The notes beneath the pieces were generated by a model that had not been told where the DNA came from, did no database searches, and saw only the letters and a list, made by a program, of their open reading frames with translations. From Candidatus Accumulibacter contiguus (GTDB taxonomy: Bacteria > Pseudomonadota > Gammaproteobacteria > Burkholderiales > Rhodocyclaceae), in NCBI RefSeq assembly GCF_012940005.1, contig NZ_SPMX01000002.1:35804-99803 (forward strand): a stretch of DNA of 64,000 bases, written 5' to 3'. This document shows, in pieces, positions 1 to 10,024 of this stretch. The first letter of the stretch is position 1, and every line of letters starts with the position of its first letter. A program made the position numbers and the translations under genes.

Positions 1-677
1 TCGACCTTGCCGACCAGGCTCGAAATGTCCTGATTGTTCTCGTCACCGGGTTCGGTCTTGGCGATGCCGACCTGCTTGAGCACGCTCGGGTAGCGCTTCA
101 CTACCTTGAACCTGCGGATGTCGCCGCCGAATTCTTCCAGCCGCTTCACCGCCCACGGCGACAGGATGCGCGTGAGGTAGCGGCGCGGAATGCCGTATTC
201 CTTTTCGAGAATGGCGCCATCTTCATCCGGATCGAACAGGCCGAGCGGCGACTCGTTTACCGGCGAACCCTTGATCGCGTAGAAAGGCACCTCCTGCATC
301 AGCGACTTCAGGCGCTCGGCGATCGAGCTCTTGCCGCCGCCGACCGGGCCAAGCAGGTAGAGGATCTGCTTCTTTTCTTCGAGCCCCTGCGCCGCGTGGC
401 GGAAGTAGCTCACCACCTGCTCGATGGCGTCTTCCAGCCCATAGAACTCGGCGAAAGCCGGATAGATCTTGATCACCTTGTTGGCAAAAAGGCGTGACAG
501 CCGCGGGTCGTTGCGGGTGTCCACCGCCTGCGGTTCGCCGATGGCGCGCAGCATGCGCTCGGCGGCGCTGGCATAGCTCAGCGGATCTCGCTTGCACGCC
601 GCGAGATAGTCCTCCAGCGAAAGCTCCTCTTCGCGGGTGCGGTCGAAGCGGGCGGCAAAATGACTGACGATATCCAT
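1..677 (-). CDS. prkA: PrkA-family serine protein kinase (N-terminal part)
   Basis: This is the first 225 codons of a PrkA (YeaG-like) protein; the rest lies beyond the left edge. PrkA proteins are cytoplasmic Ser/Thr kinases or AAA+ ATPases linked to starvation and stress responses. The start ATG is at 677 and has a GGAGAT ribosome site just upstream. The N-terminus begins MDIVSHFAARFDRTREEEL. The AAA P-loop is visible as LLGPVGGGKSSIAE at about residues 107-120, and the PrkA-specific stretch YLTRILSPWAVKRLEEFGGD follows around residue 163. The family usually runs to about 640 residues and often precedes a yeaH (vWA) gene and a SpoVR gene, which would be off the left edge here. The family assignment is firm; the physiological role is inferred from homologues. 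Confidence 0.93.
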   Translation of the reverse strand, partial: MDIVSHFAARFDRTREEELSLEDYLAACKRDPLSYASAAERMLRAIGEPQAVDTRNDPRLSRLFANKVIKIYPAFAEFYGLEDAIEQVVSYFRHAAQGLEEKKQILYLLGPVGGGKSSIAERLKSLMQEVPFYAIKGSPVNESPLGLFDPDEDGAILEKEYGIPRRYLTRILSPWAVKRLEEFGGDIRRFKVVKRYPSVLKQVGIAKTEPGDENNQDISSLVGKV

Positions 678-1165
678 GTTGATCTCCAATAAACGGGTTC
701 TATCCTCCCCGATGATCTCGACCGTGCCGGGTGGAATCAGCACTGGCGCATTACACTTAAGATCAAGCAAGTAACGCGCCAGTTCCCGTAACGGCTTACC
801 CGATGGCATCTGCCCCGTGCTTCGGCAAGGCATTCCCGGCGTCGGCGTCCTCCTCTCCATGCGCAGCCTGATGGCGGCAATGCCTGATGGCGCCGACAGG
901 TTGTCGGCATGACCATGATATTCGCGTAGCAGACGAGGCTGCTGGCGGGCGCGCACCAACACGGTGCGTAACGCTGCGGTCGATGCCACAGAAAGGGGAC
1001 AGATACGGCAAGGTGTAAAATTTTCCGAGGAGTGGCAGTGTTGCTCCTGGTGACTCAGCAAGTCCATCTTTCTTTTTGGTGGTATTGTCTTTGCGTTAGT
1101 TCAGCACCCCGACATTGCTTCATGCGAAAGCCATCGATTCCACCCCATTCAAGCTGCCTGTCCTC
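678..1165. other. Intergenic stretch with no supportable gene
   Basis: Nearly 490 bases separate prkA from the diguanylate cyclase, which are divergently arranged. Possible reading frames here have no start signal and no recognisable protein. The one distinctive element is agaaaggggacagatac at 990-1006. It resembles the GGGGACAG motif often seen in betaproteobacterial repeats and near old transposase remnants. The divergent promoters of the two flanking genes should lie here, but I could not identify -35/-10 boxes with confidence. Confidence 0.5.
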
Positions 1166-2637
1166 ATGGCCATGAAAATGCCGGCCCATATTTTCGATCG
1201 TCGCAGTTTGCTCATCCTGTTGAGTTCGGTCTTGAGCATCGGCTTTTTTTGCGACAACGATGTTCGGATATTTCGTTTCCAAGCAGGCCATTCGTGCGGC
1301 CATCATCAGCGAAGACCTACCGCTAACCTCAAGCAACATCTATTCGGAGATTCAGAAGGATCTGGTGCGCCCGGTGCTGATTTCTTCCAACATGGCACAC
1401 GACACCTTTGTCCGGGACTGGGTGATTGCGGGTGAGCGCGAGGTCAGTGCCATGGCGCGCTACCTGAAGGAAGTCAGGGAGCGCAACGGCGCCTTCAGCA
1501 GCTTCTTTGTCTCTCAGCAGAGTCAGCTCTACTACACCGGCCTCGGCGTGCTCAAGCAGGTCAACCGCAAGGAACCGCGTGATGCCTGGTATTTCCGAGT
1601 CAGTGAAATGAAGGAGGATTACGAGATCAATGTCGACCCCGATCTGGCCAACAAGGATGCGCTGACCATATTCATCAATTATCGGGTCTTCGATTACGCC
1701 GGCCGCTATATCGGCGCTACCGGCATCGGTCTGACCGTGGATGCCGTCCGGCATTTGATCGCGCTGTATCAGGAGCGTTTTCACCGGACGGTCTATTTTG
1801 TCGACCAGCAGGGCCGAATCGTCCTGTTCGCCGATCAGACCGGACTTCATCCGGATCTGCGCACCAATCCCGGCGTGGGGCCGCTGGTGGACCGGATCCT
1901 GGAAGAGAAAAAAGGCTCGTACCAGTTTACAGTGGCCGGTGACAACCACATCCTCAACGTCAATTATCTGCCCGAGTTGAAATGGTATCTGTTCGTCGAA
2001 CAGAATGAGGAAGTCGCGCTGGCCAAGATCCGCCATACCTTATACGTCAATTTGGCGATCAGTATGGTCGTGACGCTGATCGCCATCTATCTGACTTATC
2101 TGGCGCTGGGGCGCTATCAGTCGCGGATCGAGGAGATGGCTTCGAGCGACGAACTGACCGGGCTGCTCAATCGTTACGCCTATTCGATTCTGCAGGAACG
2201 CATGCTGGCAAGCTGGCGTCGTACGCCTAAGCCGATCAGCGTCCTGCTGATCGATATCGATCACTTCAAGTCGGTGAACGACCGTTATGGGCACCTGTTC
2301 GGCGACCGGATTCTGGCCGCCGTGGCCAGACTATTGCGCGAGGTATCGAGGAATTCGGACATCGCGGTGCGTTGGGGGGGGCGAGGAATTCCTCTTGGTT
2401 CTGGCGGATTGCGGCCAGGAGAACGCGCTGCGGATTGCCGAAAACCTGCGCGAACGGATCGCCAGATCGCCTCTCGGGCCACCGGAGGCGATGCTGGTGA
2501 CAGTCAGCGTCGGCGTTGCCGAATTCGATGGCGCGCAGACATTTGACCGTACCATCGCTTGTGCCGACGAGGCACTGTATGCCGCAAAGAAGGCAGGACG
2601 CAATCGCATCTGCTCAGCCGAAACGACGACAACTTGA
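1166..2637 (+). CDS. Membrane diguanylate cyclase with periplasmic Cache-like sensor (two frameshifts)
   Basis: The protein makes cyclic di-GMP from two GTP. The layout is an N-terminal transmembrane helix (LLILLSSVLSIGFFATT), a periplasmic sensor of about 250 residues resembling dCache, a second helix (LAISMVVTLIAIYLTYLAL), then a GGDEF domain starting at SSDELTGLLNRYAYS. The active-site motif is GGEEF, and the inhibitory I-site RNSD lies five residues before it, so both activity and product inhibition are expected. The frame breaks twice. The T7 run at 1244-1250 should be T6, and the G8 run at 2374-2381 should be G7. Removing one base from each gives a continuous 489-aa protein. ATGs at 1166, 1172 and 1178 are all possible starts. 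The two breaks are probably sequence errors, but a real pseudogene or slippage cannot be excluded. Confidence 0.85.
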
Positions 2638-2672
2638 TCGAGCTCGCCCACGCCTGACCGAATCAGATATCG

Positions 2673-2700
2673 TTGCGCACCGATCGGACATCGGGCGCAA
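2673..2700. terminator. Imperfect hairpin between convergent genes
   Basis: The arms ttgcgcaccgat and atcgggcgcaa pair with one bulged base around a 5-nt loop. It sits in the 200-base gap between the convergent cyclase and SDR genes. There is no T-run on either side, so it is at most a weak or Rho-assisted terminator. Confidence 0.3.
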
Positions 2701-2837
2701 GCAGCGGCACGGGCGCGGCTGCCCCGACAGTCCGGCATCGGACGAGAGGGACCAGACCTGTCGAAGTACGTTTACCCTCGGGACTTGTCTCAGACTCTGC
2801 CGGAGATCAACGCCAGGCGACTCCCCCTTGCCGAGTC

Positions 2838-3563
2838 TCACCATTCGATCACTTGACCATCACGGAAGAAACCACCGCTCGGGCCGTCGTCCGGCAGCAG
2901 TGCCGCCCATACGATTCCTTTGGCACCCTCTTCGGCGCTGCGGGTAGCGTTCTCGCCACCCATCCCGGTACGGCACCAGCCAGGGCAGACCGAATTGATC
3001 TTGATCGGAGTGCCTTCCAACTCCTTGGCAGTGAGGCGAGTCAACGCGTTGAGTGCCGCTTTCGACATCCGGTAGCCCGGCCAGAAGCCGCCCATCTGGG
3101 CCAGTTGCCCCATGCCGGACGAGACGTTGACGATCCGCCCCCAGCGATTTTCGCGCATCAAGGGTACAAGCACCTGAATCAGTCGCAGCGGCGCGAGCGC
3201 GTTGCAAGCGTGCGTCGCCGCCACCAATTCCGGATCGACCACGAAAACGCTGGCCGCCTGCGGAACCACGAAATCCGCTGCTTCGAGAAAAACGCCGGCA
3301 TTGTTCACCAGAATGTCGGCGCGGCCAAACTCGCGGCGCAGGCGGGCGCCAAGGGCGGCAACGGCGCCTGCATCGGTAACGTCGGCGATGTGCGGCAGAA
3401 CCTCGTGCCCACTCTCGCGCAATTGTCGGGCTGCATCTTCGATCGCTTCGGCGCCGCGCCCGACCATCAGTACCATGCACCCGGCGGCGGCAAGGTCGCG
3501 CGCCACGGCGAAGCCGATGCCACGCGCGGCACCGGTCACGACGGCAAGTTTCTGAGCTAGCAT
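2838..3563 (-). CDS. Short-chain dehydrogenase/reductase, carbonyl-reductase type
   Basis: This is a 241-aa cytoplasmic NAD(P)-dependent oxidoreductase of the classical SDR type. The nucleotide-binding motif TGAARGIG is at residues 11-18, NNAG is near residue 88, the catalytic Ser lies in IVNVSSGMG, and the YRMSK catalytic Tyr/Lys pair follows. A long spacer between NNAG and the serine (EAADFVVPQAASVF) resembles plant and animal carbonyl reductases (SDR21C-like) more than FabG. The substrate cannot be told from sequence. The ATG at 3563 has a GGAGA ribosome site. The gene diverges from the BtuF-like gene, with 36 bases between their start codons. Confidence 0.85.
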   Translation of the reverse strand: MLAQKLAVVTGAARGIGFAVARDLAAAGCMVLMVGRGAEAIEDAARQLRESGHEVLPHIADVTDAGAVAALGARLRREFGRADILVNNAGVFLEAADFVVPQAASVFVVDPELVAATHACNALAPLRLIQVLVPLMRENRWGRIVNVSSGMGQLAQMGGFWPGYRMSKAALNALTRLTAKELEGTPIKINSVCPGWCRTGMGGENATRSAEEGAKGIVWAALLPDDGPSGGFFRDGQVIEW

Positions 3564-3599
3564 GCTTGTCTCCTGTTATTTGAACGTGGAGCCTTCATC

Positions 3600-4400
3600 A
3601 TGCAATGGTCTGACGCGCTCGGCAAGCTGCACACTCGCTATCCCGGCACGCCGCGCATCGTCTCGCTGGTGCCCAGCCTGACCGAGTTGCTGGTCGACCT
3701 CGGCCTCGCCGAACTGCTGGTCGGTCGCACCGGTTTCTGCATCCATCCGCGGCAGGTCGTCCGGCGGGTGCCGAAGCTCGGCGGCACCAAGGGTTTCGAC
3801 ATTGACAAACTGCGCGTGCTGCAGCCTACGCATGTACTGGTCAACATCGATGAAAACCGTCGCGAAGAAGTCGAAGCTCTGTCCGATTTCGTTCCACACC
3901 TGATCGTCACCCACCCGCTGGCCGCCCGCGACAACCTCGAACTGTATCGCATGCTGGGCGGGATTTTCGGGCGAGAGAAAGAAGCCGAGGCCTTGTGTGC
4001 CGACTTCGAGCACGCATGGGCAGCGCTCGGCGCACTGGCCAACGGGCTACCGCGGCAGCGGGTGCTCTACCTGATCTGGCGAGAACCCTGGCTCAGTGTT
4101 GCCCGTGACACCTACATCTCGCGTATGCTGGCTGCCGCCGGCTGGGATACGCTGCCACTGGCAAGCCTGGTTCGCTATCCGGAAATCGATCTGCCGGAGT
4201 TGGTGCGGGAAGCCGAGATCGTTTTTCTTTCCAGCGAGCCCTACCCCTTCCGTGCCAGGCATCTGCATCCATTGACAGAACACCTGCCGGGCATTCGCGT
4301 GGCTCTGATCGACGGCGAAATGGTCTCCTGGTATGGCAGTCGCGCGATCCAGGGACTCGCTTATCTGCGCGAGCTGCGCGCCAGCCTCGCCGAGCGCTGA
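3600..4400 (+). CDS. BtuF-like helical-backbone metal/cobalamin-binding protein
   Basis: This 266-aa protein belongs to the periplasmic-binding-protein fold family of BtuF/FhuD type. It opens with PRIVSLVPSLTELLVDLGL, the standard first strand of that fold, and has the internal PTHVLVNID and the C-terminal IVFLSSEPYPFRARHL region. Unlike true BtuF it has no signal peptide or lipobox, and no ABC permease genes lie beside it. A cytoplasmic ligand-binding or cobalamin-related role is therefore possible but unproven. The ATG at 3600 has a GGAG element about 10 bases upstream. Confidence 0.75.
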   Translation: MQWSDALGKLHTRYPGTPRIVSLVPSLTELLVDLGLAELLVGRTGFCIHPRQVVRRVPKLGGTKGFDIDKLRVLQPTHVLVNIDENRREEVEALSDFVPHLIVTHPLAARDNLELYRMLGGIFGREKEAEALCADFEHAWAALGALANGLPRQRVLYLIWREPWLSVARDTYISRMLAAAGWDTLPLASLVRYPEIDLPELVREAEIVFLSSEPYPFRARHLHPLTEHLPGIRVALIDGEMVSWYGSRAIQGLAYLRELRASLAER

Positions 4401-4434
4401 TGAATCTTCAGTGCACACCAGAACGTCATGAGGC

Positions 4435-5947
4435 TCACTCGTCATCCAGCGCCCAGCCCTTGCAGCGTTCGACCGCCTGGTGCCATCGCCGGAACAGACG
4501 TTGGCGCTCGGCCTCGTCGATGCGCGGCGTATAACGGTTGTCGAGCTGCCATTTTGCGGCCAGCTCCGAACGGCTGCTCCAGAAACCGGTGGCCAGTCCG
4601 GCCAGATAGGCGGCGCCCAGGGCGGTGGTCTCGACAATCCGCGGCACTTCCACCGGCACCCCGAGAATGTCGGCCTGGAACTGCATCAGCAGACGGTTGA
4701 CCGAGGCGCCGCCATCGCAGCGCAAATCCTTGAGGGTGATTCCGGAATCGCGCTGCATCGCCTCGATCACGTCGCGCGTCTGGTAGGCCATGCTCTCGAG
4801 CACTGCCCGCACGAGGTGTCCCTGGGTGGTGCCACGGGTGATGCCGATCAGCAGGCCGCGGGCGTAGGGATCCCAGTGTGGTGCGCCCAGACCGACCAGT
4901 GCCGGCACAAAATAGACGCCTTCGTTGTCCGGCACCGAGCGCGCCAGCGCCTCGACCTCGGCAGCCGATTGAATGATCTTCAGACCATCGCGCAGCCACT
5001 GCACGGCCGCGCCGGTGATGAAGATGGCGCCTTCCAGAGCATACTCGACCGGCTCGTCGCCAATCCCCCAGGCGATGGTGCTCAGCAGTTTTTCCTTGCT
5101 GAAGACCAGTTTTTTGCCGGTATTCATCAGCACGAAGGAACCGGTGCCATAGGTGTTCTTGGCGAGACCCGCGCCGTGGCAGGCTTGCCCGAACAATGCC
5201 GCCTGCTGGTCGCCGGCGATTCCCGCGACGGGAATACCGTGTGTTCCGAAGAACATCTCCGGATCGGTCGATCCGAAAATGCACGCAGAAGGCCTGACCG
5301 CGGGGAGAACCGCCTTGGGGATATCGAGCAGTTCGAGAATTTCTTCGTCCCAGCGTAATTCCTGAATGTTGTACAGCAGCGTACGCGAAGCGTTGGAATA
5401 GTCGGAGACATGCGCCTTGCCACCGGTCAACTGCCAGACCAGCCAGCAATCCATGGTGCCAAAAGCGATTTCGCCGCGCTCTGCGCGCGCGCGCAGACCG
5501 TCTACGTGATCCAGCAGCCACTTCACCTTGGTGCCGGGAGAAATACGGGTCGATCACCAGACCGGTCTTGTGGCGGACCCATTCCTCCAGTCCCCGCTCT
5601 TTCAGCTCGTCGCAATAGCGTGCTGTCCGACGGTCCTGCCAGACAATGGCCCGGGCCACCGGCCTGCCGGTGGCCCGATCCCAGAGCACTGTCGTTTCCC
5701 GCTGGTTGGTGATGCCGATGGCTTGCAGATCGCTGGCTCGGACACGCGCGACGCGCAGGGCTTCGCCGATGACCCTGACGGTCACCTGCCAGATCTCCTC
5801 GGCGTCGTGCTCCACCCAGCCAGGCCGGGGATAGTGCTGGGCGAACTCGGAATAGGCTCGGCCCTTGACCTGCCCGTCGTGGTCGAAGATCAGCACCGTC
5901 GAGCCGGTAGTGCCCTGGTCGATCGCGAGAACGTAGCCTTCACTCAT
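4435..5947 (-). CDS. glpK: Glycerol kinase (single-base frameshift)
   Basis: GlpK phosphorylates glycerol to sn-glycerol-3-phosphate with ATP. The FGGY-family N-terminus [19 protein letters not shown] is clear, followed by NQRETT and WQDRRTA. The second half has [20 protein letters not shown] and CDGGASVN. The frame is lost after DPYFS, where the GGG run at 5536-5538 has one base too many. Removing it gives [11 protein letters not shown] and a 503-aa protein, the normal family length. The upstream -35/-10 pair leaves almost no leader before the ATG, and there is no Shine-Dalgarno sequence. No glpF, glpD or glpR lies beside it. The break is probably a sequence error. Confidence 0.92.
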
Positions 5948-5955
5948 GGTTCGAG

Positions 5956-5985
5956 AGTCTAGGCAAGTATCGATCGACCGGTCAA
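5956..5985 (-). promoter_or_regulatory. Sigma-70 promoter of glpK
   Basis: On the minus strand TTGACC (5980-5985) and TAGACT (5956-5961) are separated by 18 bases. The predicted transcription start falls one or two bases before the glpK ATG at 5947, so the transcript would be leaderless or nearly so. Confidence 0.55.
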
Positions 5986-6030
5986 GGGATATCCTGGCTG
6001 CACGATCTGCTGGAATGGCGCCAGCACTGT

Positions 6031-6036
6031 TAGAAT
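6031..6036 (+). promoter_or_regulatory. Putative -10 box of pyrC
   Basis: TAGAAT in the context gttagaatc lies 35 bases before the pyrC ATG. The same TAGAATC form appears before the genes at 10171 and 17244. No good -35 hexamer is visible at standard spacing. Confidence 0.35.
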
Positions 6037-6071
6037 CTGGAATTCCGTGATTTCCTTCTTCAGACGCAAGC

Positions 6072-7106
6072 ATGCAGATCACCATCACTCGTCCCGATGA
6101 CTGGCACCTCCATCTGCGCGATGGTGCGGCGCTGGCAGCGGTCCTGCCGCACACGGTGCGCCAGTTTGCCCGCGCCATCGTGATGCCCAATCTGCGCCCG
6201 CCAATCACCACGGTCGCCGCTGCCCAAGCGTATCGTGCGCGCATCCTCGCCGCGCTGCCGCGGAGCGTGGCTTTCGAACCACTATTGACCCTCTATCTGA
6301 CCGACAAAACGCCCGCCGACGAAATCCGCCGTGCCGTCGATTGCGACAGCGTGCACGCCGTCAAGCTCTACCCGGCCGGAGCGACGACCAACTCCGATTC
6401 GGGAGTGACGGATGTCGATCGATGCGCGCCAGCGCTGGAAGCGATGGCCGAGCTGGGAATGCCTTTGCTGGTGCACGGCGAAGTGACCGACCCGACGATT
6501 GATGTATTCGATCGCGAGCGGGTGTTCATCGAGTGCGTGCTGCGACCTCTGCTGGCGCGGCACCCGCAGCTCCGGGTCGTTTTCGAACATATCACGACCG
6601 CTGACGCCGCCAACTTCGTTGCCGATTGCGGGCCGAATGTCGCGGCGACGATCACTGCTCACCACCTTCTTTACAACCGCAACGCCATTTTTGCCGGTGG
6701 GGTGCGCCCGCATTACTACTGCCTGCCGGTCCTCAAGCGCGAGAGGCATCGCCAGGCACTGCTGCGCGCGGCCACTTCAGGCAACCGTAAATTCTTCCTC
6801 GGAACCGATTCCGCGCCACATGCGCGCACCGCCAAGGAGACCGCCTGCGGTTGCGCCGGTTGTTACACGGCACATGCAGCGCTCGAACTCTACGCGGCAG
6901 CCTTCGAGTCGGCAGGCGCTCTCGATCGGCTGGAGGCCTTCGCCAGTTTTCATGGCCCGGACTTCTACGGTTTGCCGCGCAATGGCGGCCAGGTAACGCT
7001 CGAACAGCAGGACTGGCGTGTACCCGAAACCTACGCGTATGCTGATGACGATCGGCTGGTCCCCCTCGGGGCTGGCGAGTGGCTGCACTGGCGGATGCTC
7101 GACTGA
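6072..7106 (+). CDS. pyrC: Dihydroorotase, class II
   Basis: PyrC cyclises N-carbamoyl-L-aspartate to dihydroorotate in pyrimidine synthesis. The 344-aa protein has the metal-binding HLHLRDG at residues 12-18, the Lys that is carboxylated in this family ([15 protein letters not shown]), further His ligands in LLVHGEV and VFEHITT, and the C-terminal [11 protein letters not shown] with the catalytic Asp. Length and motifs match the class II (E. coli-like) enzymes. It is read divergently from glpK and shares a short intergenic region with it. Confidence 0.96.
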   Translation: MQITITRPDDWHLHLRDGAALAAVLPHTVRQFARAIVMPNLRPPITTVAAAQAYRARILAALPRSVAFEPLLTLYLTDKTPADEIRRAVDCDSVHAVKLYPAGATTNSDSGVTDVDRCAPALEAMAELGMPLLVHGEVTDPTIDVFDRERVFIECVLRPLLARHPQLRVVFEHITTADAANFVADCGPNVAATITAHHLLYNRNAIFAGGVRPHYYCLPVLKRERHRQALLRAATSGNRKFFLGTDSAPHARTAKETACGCAGCYTAHAALELYAAAFESAGALDRLEAFASFHGPDFYGLPRNGGQVTLEQQDWRVPETYAYADDDRLVPLGAGEWLHWRMLD

Positions 7107-7146
7107 TGCCGCCACCAGGTTCCGGAATTCGCCAGAGGAAATTTCC

Positions 7147-7578
7147 TTGTCATTGAAAAAGCTGCTCCCCTGCTTGCTTCTGCCTCTGTTGATGGCCTGT
7201 TCGGATCAGCGCGCGTCTTTCGAAATTGCCTCGCGCCAGCATTCGCTGACGCTGATTCGTGTTCAGAACTTTTTCTGGGAAAAAACCGCCAGGTACGCGA
7301 TCGTCGCGGCGCGCATGCCCGATTGCCAGCGGCGGCACGAGATGGGACCGGGAGGTGCTGAAAGCAGGGTAGAGGTCTATGCGCCGGGTAACGATGCCTG
7401 GATTCTCAAGCAAGGCAAGCGCATGTTTGTCGTCGAAACGCGCAGCTGCGAGGGCTTTGCGAAACTTGACGGAGAACCCGACGGTGGCATGGGCCCCTTG
7501 CAGGGAACGTTCCAGATGCGCAGCGGGACGCTTTCCTTTGTCGCCGCACCGCCGAGCGAGGCGCCAGTCGCGCAGTGA
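7147..7578 (+). CDS. Small lipoprotein of unknown function
   Basis: This 143-aa protein starts with a TTG at 7147, chosen because GAGGAA lies 8 bases upstream and a lipoprotein signal follows at once (SLKKLLPCLLLPLLMAC). The lipobox LMAC predicts cleavage and lipidation at Cys near residue 19. The mature part has several Cys and aromatic residues (FFWEKTARYAIVAARMPDCQRR). I do not recognise the family. It follows pyrC by 40 bases and may be co-transcribed with it. Confidence 0.7.
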   Translation: MSLKKLLPCLLLPLLMACSDQRASFEIASRQHSLTLIRVQNFFWEKTARYAIVAARMPDCQRRHEMGPGGAESRVEVYAPGNDAWILKQGKRMFVVETRSCEGFAKLDGEPDGGMGPLQGTFQMRSGTLSFVAAPPSEAPVAQ

Positions 7579-7733
7579 GCGGGGCATGGTGCGCCTGGTC
7601 ACATCGGTAAAAGTTGACCCATCGATCGGATCGGGCAGCGCTTCCTCCTTCTGCAGGCACCGGCAGACCTACCGGTTTGCTCGCCGTCTCTTTAGGGTTC
7701 GGGTTCAGGCCGCGAGTGTGGCTGCGCTGCAGC

Positions 7734-7871
7734 TCACTTCTTCTTGACTTCGGGTGTGTGCGAGCCGGCACTCGACGATGTTCCACCAAAAGGTGTCGTC
7801 GGCACGACGGGCTTCTGGGGTTGCTTCGGTTTCTTGACTTCGCGATTACTGCGTAACTGACTCTTGGCCAT
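7734..7871 (-). CDS. Small basic proline/lysine-rich protein (45 aa)
   Basis: The ORF reads MAKSQLRSNREVKKPKQPQK and continues through a Thr/Ser/Gly-rich centre to a VKKK end. It is very basic, lacks hydrophobic segments and should be cytoplasmic, perhaps nucleic-acid binding. I recall very similar short proteins (MAKSQLRSNREAKKPKQ-type) annotated as hypothetical in betaproteobacteria, which supports a real gene. The ATG at 7871 has AAGGAGAA upstream, a strong ribosome site. Confidence 0.7.
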   Translation of the reverse strand: MAKSQLRSNREVKKPKQPQKPVVPTTPFGGTSSSAGSHTPEVKKK

Positions 7872-7991
7872 GCGGATTCTCCTTAAGCTGTTGCAGTGTG
7901 GCATGCCAGATGGCACGCGCCAGCATACGCGCTATTTAGCTCACACGGAAGGGGTTGGTGGAGCTGCTGCCAGAATTGTCCATCGTCAAGC

Positions 7992-9167
7992 CTAGAGTGC
8001 CGCGCTGCGGTCGCCGTTGACGAAGCCCAGTAGTGGTTCGCTGATGCCTTTACCAAGGGCGATCACCTTGAAAAGTTCTCCCATTTCCGCTGGTGAAACC
8101 AGTTTTTGTGCCGCGTTGGCGAGCGGCAGGTAGCGCATCGGGTCGCTCGCCGGCGTTCTTGCCAGGATCTCGGTCAAGCCGCAGTTGAAGAGAAAGTTCG
8201 ACTGCGTGGTGTAGCCCAGCAAATCCAGTCCGGCCTCACAGCCTGCTTCGACGATGGCGGTGAAGTCGACATGCACCGTGATGTCCTGCAAGCCCGGCAG
8301 GTAGAAGGGTTCACCATGTGCGTGGTGACGGTAGTGACACATCAGCGTGCCAGCATCGCGCTGCGGGTGGTAATATTCGCGCCGCGGAAAGCCATAGTCG
8401 ATCAGAAGCAGCGCACCGTGTCCCAGGATCGCGGCCCATTGCGCCACCCAGGCCGGCGCCAGCAGTGCGATTTCACTCAGATAGCCGGGTGCTATCGCAC
8501 ATTCCGCGGCCAGAACTCGGGCACGTTCGAGCAGCCGGCCATTGGCCGGGCGATCGCTCCAGATGAACTGCCCATCCTTGACCGCAACACCGCGCTCGGC
8601 GATTGTTGCCCCGTTCCAGCTCACGAGATGTGCCGGCATCGCATCGAGCACTTCGTTGGCTAGCACCAAACCATCGAAATGCTCGGGCAGGTGGTCAAGC
8701 CAGCGTACGCGTGGCAGGAGATGCGGTGCACGCTTGCCAAGCGTTTCGTGCTGGCGGGCACACAATTCACCGGACACTTCGAGGATGCCGTAACATTTGG
8801 GAAGCTGGTCGCGCCGAGCCAGTTCAAGCAGCAGGTCGGCGGCGAGTTGCCCGCTCCCGGCGCCAACCTCGACGATTTGTGGAGAAGTCAGTGCAAGCAG
8901 TTGCGCTGCCTGCGCGGCCAGGGTCTGAGCGAAGGTCGAGCCGAGCTCCGGTGCGGTAATGAAATCTCCGCCTGCGCCAAACTTGTGCGCACCACCGGCA
9001 TAATAGCCCTGAGCTGGTGAGTAGAGCGCGAGATCCATGAAGCGATCGAAGCCGATCCAGCCGCTTGCGGCTTCAATCCGCGCCGCGATGTCGCGGCTCA
9101 GCGCTGCGCTGCCGGCCAGCGCATCGGCCGTCGGAACGGGCAGCGAGGCTGCGATCCGGGCAGTCAA
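7992..9167 (-). CDS. SAM-dependent methyltransferase, MidA/NDUFAF7 family
   Basis: This protein of about 391 aa belongs to the MidA (DUF185) family. The eukaryotic member NDUFAF7 methylates an arginine of respiratory complex I; the bacterial substrate is not established. Visible motifs are GFDRFMDLALYSPAQGYY near the start, the SAM-binding IVEVGAGSGQLAADLL, LVLANEVLDAMP, LLLIDYGFPRREYYHPQRDAGTL and the C-terminal NFLFNCGL. The start is uncertain: TTG at 9167 immediately follows the upstream gene's stop at 9172, whereas the open frame runs upstream to 9257 inside that gene. Confidence 0.88.
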   Translation of the reverse strand: MTARIAASLPVPTADALAGSAALSRDIAARIEAASGWIGFDRFMDLALYSPAQGYYAGGAHKFGAGGDFITAPELGSTFAQTLAAQAAQLLALTSPQIVEVGAGSGQLAADLLLELARRDQLPKCYGILEVSGELCARQHETLGKRAPHLLPRVRWLDHLPEHFDGLVLANEVLDAMPAHLVSWNGATIAERGVAVKDGQFIWSDRPANGRLLERARVLAAECAIAPGYLSEIALLAPAWVAQWAAILGHGALLLIDYGFPRREYYHPQRDAGTLMCHYRHHAHGEPFYLPGLQDITVHVDFTAIVEAGCEAGLDLLGYTTQSNFLFNCGLTEILARTPASDPMRYLPLANAAQKLVSPAEMGELFKVIALGKGISEPLLGFVNGDRSAAL

Positions 9168-9171
9168 TGCT

Positions 9172-10024
9172 TCACTGTTCGCAGACTTCGAAGCGGACCT
9201 GGCCGTACACTTCCGGATGCGTCGTCGCCAGCCAATGCTCCGCCTCCGATTCTGCACGCGCCCAGGTGGCTGCGCGCAAGGGCACGAACTGCTTGCGGTC
9301 GTCGGCTTCGGGCCATTCGAGCGTGTAGCTGTGGAAACTACCGTGCCCTTGCAGGTGGATCTTGCACGTCATACTCGGCGGTTCGCGATGCAGTCGGGCA
9401 GTCGTGCCGTCGGTCAGCCGCAGCCGGTAGCGCGGTCCCTTGCCCTGGTATTGCACGATGAATTCCTGTTGCCCGGCGTCTTCTTCGATGATCTGCCACT
9501 CGGCACAAGCTTCGATGATCGCCCCGATCGGCAGATCCTCTTCATCGCGAATGACTTCAGCATTTACCGTGTGGGTTTGCTCTGCCTGGCCTTCGAGGAG
9601 TTCGTGCCAGGGCAAGCCCTGCCGGGTCGGCGGTGCAAACGGAAGGGCGTGCTTGCCCTGGCGAATACGGGCAAAGAGCGAGGATTTCCGGATATCTTCG
9701 AGGTCAATCGACGGAAATGTCGAGCGTGGGTCGGCACGAAAGTTGCCAGCTCCCATGTAGCCGACATTCCACAGTGTTTTCAACCACTCGGCGGTGTCGA
9801 GAGCGAGCTGTGCCAGGTGATCGTCAAGCTCAGCGCTGTGCGCCTCGGTTTCTCGCCGGAGGGTTGCTTCCCCGGCCAGCAATTCAGCTTCGCGTGCGCG
9901 CGCGCGCAGTAACTCCTGCAGCAGGACGCTGACCCATTCGGCTTCGGCTGCCGGGAGTTTGCCGATACGCTCGGTAATCATCATCAGATCGTCGGCGTCG
10001 AGGGGGGGTGTCCAGGTGGCTCAT
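9172..10024 (-). CDS. Conserved hypothetical protein (frameshift near start)
   Basis: I do not recognise the family. The 283-aa protein is rich in Glu and Trp, with a heptad-like N-terminal helix (ELLRARAREAELLAGEATLR). It has no signal peptide or membrane segment. The best start is ATG at 10024, which has GGGAGATC upstream, but the G7 run at 10002-10008 puts it out of frame. With G6 the start reads MSHLDTPLDADDLMMITER and joins the long frame cleanly. Without that correction the first in-frame ATG is 9984. It sits directly upstream of the MidA-type gene and probably shares its transcript. Confidence 0.7.

Noticed and set aside
796..1339. Two short minus-strand frames in the prkA/cyclase gap
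   Set aside because: They have no ribosome site or conserved-looking sequence, and the second overlaps the cyclase start.
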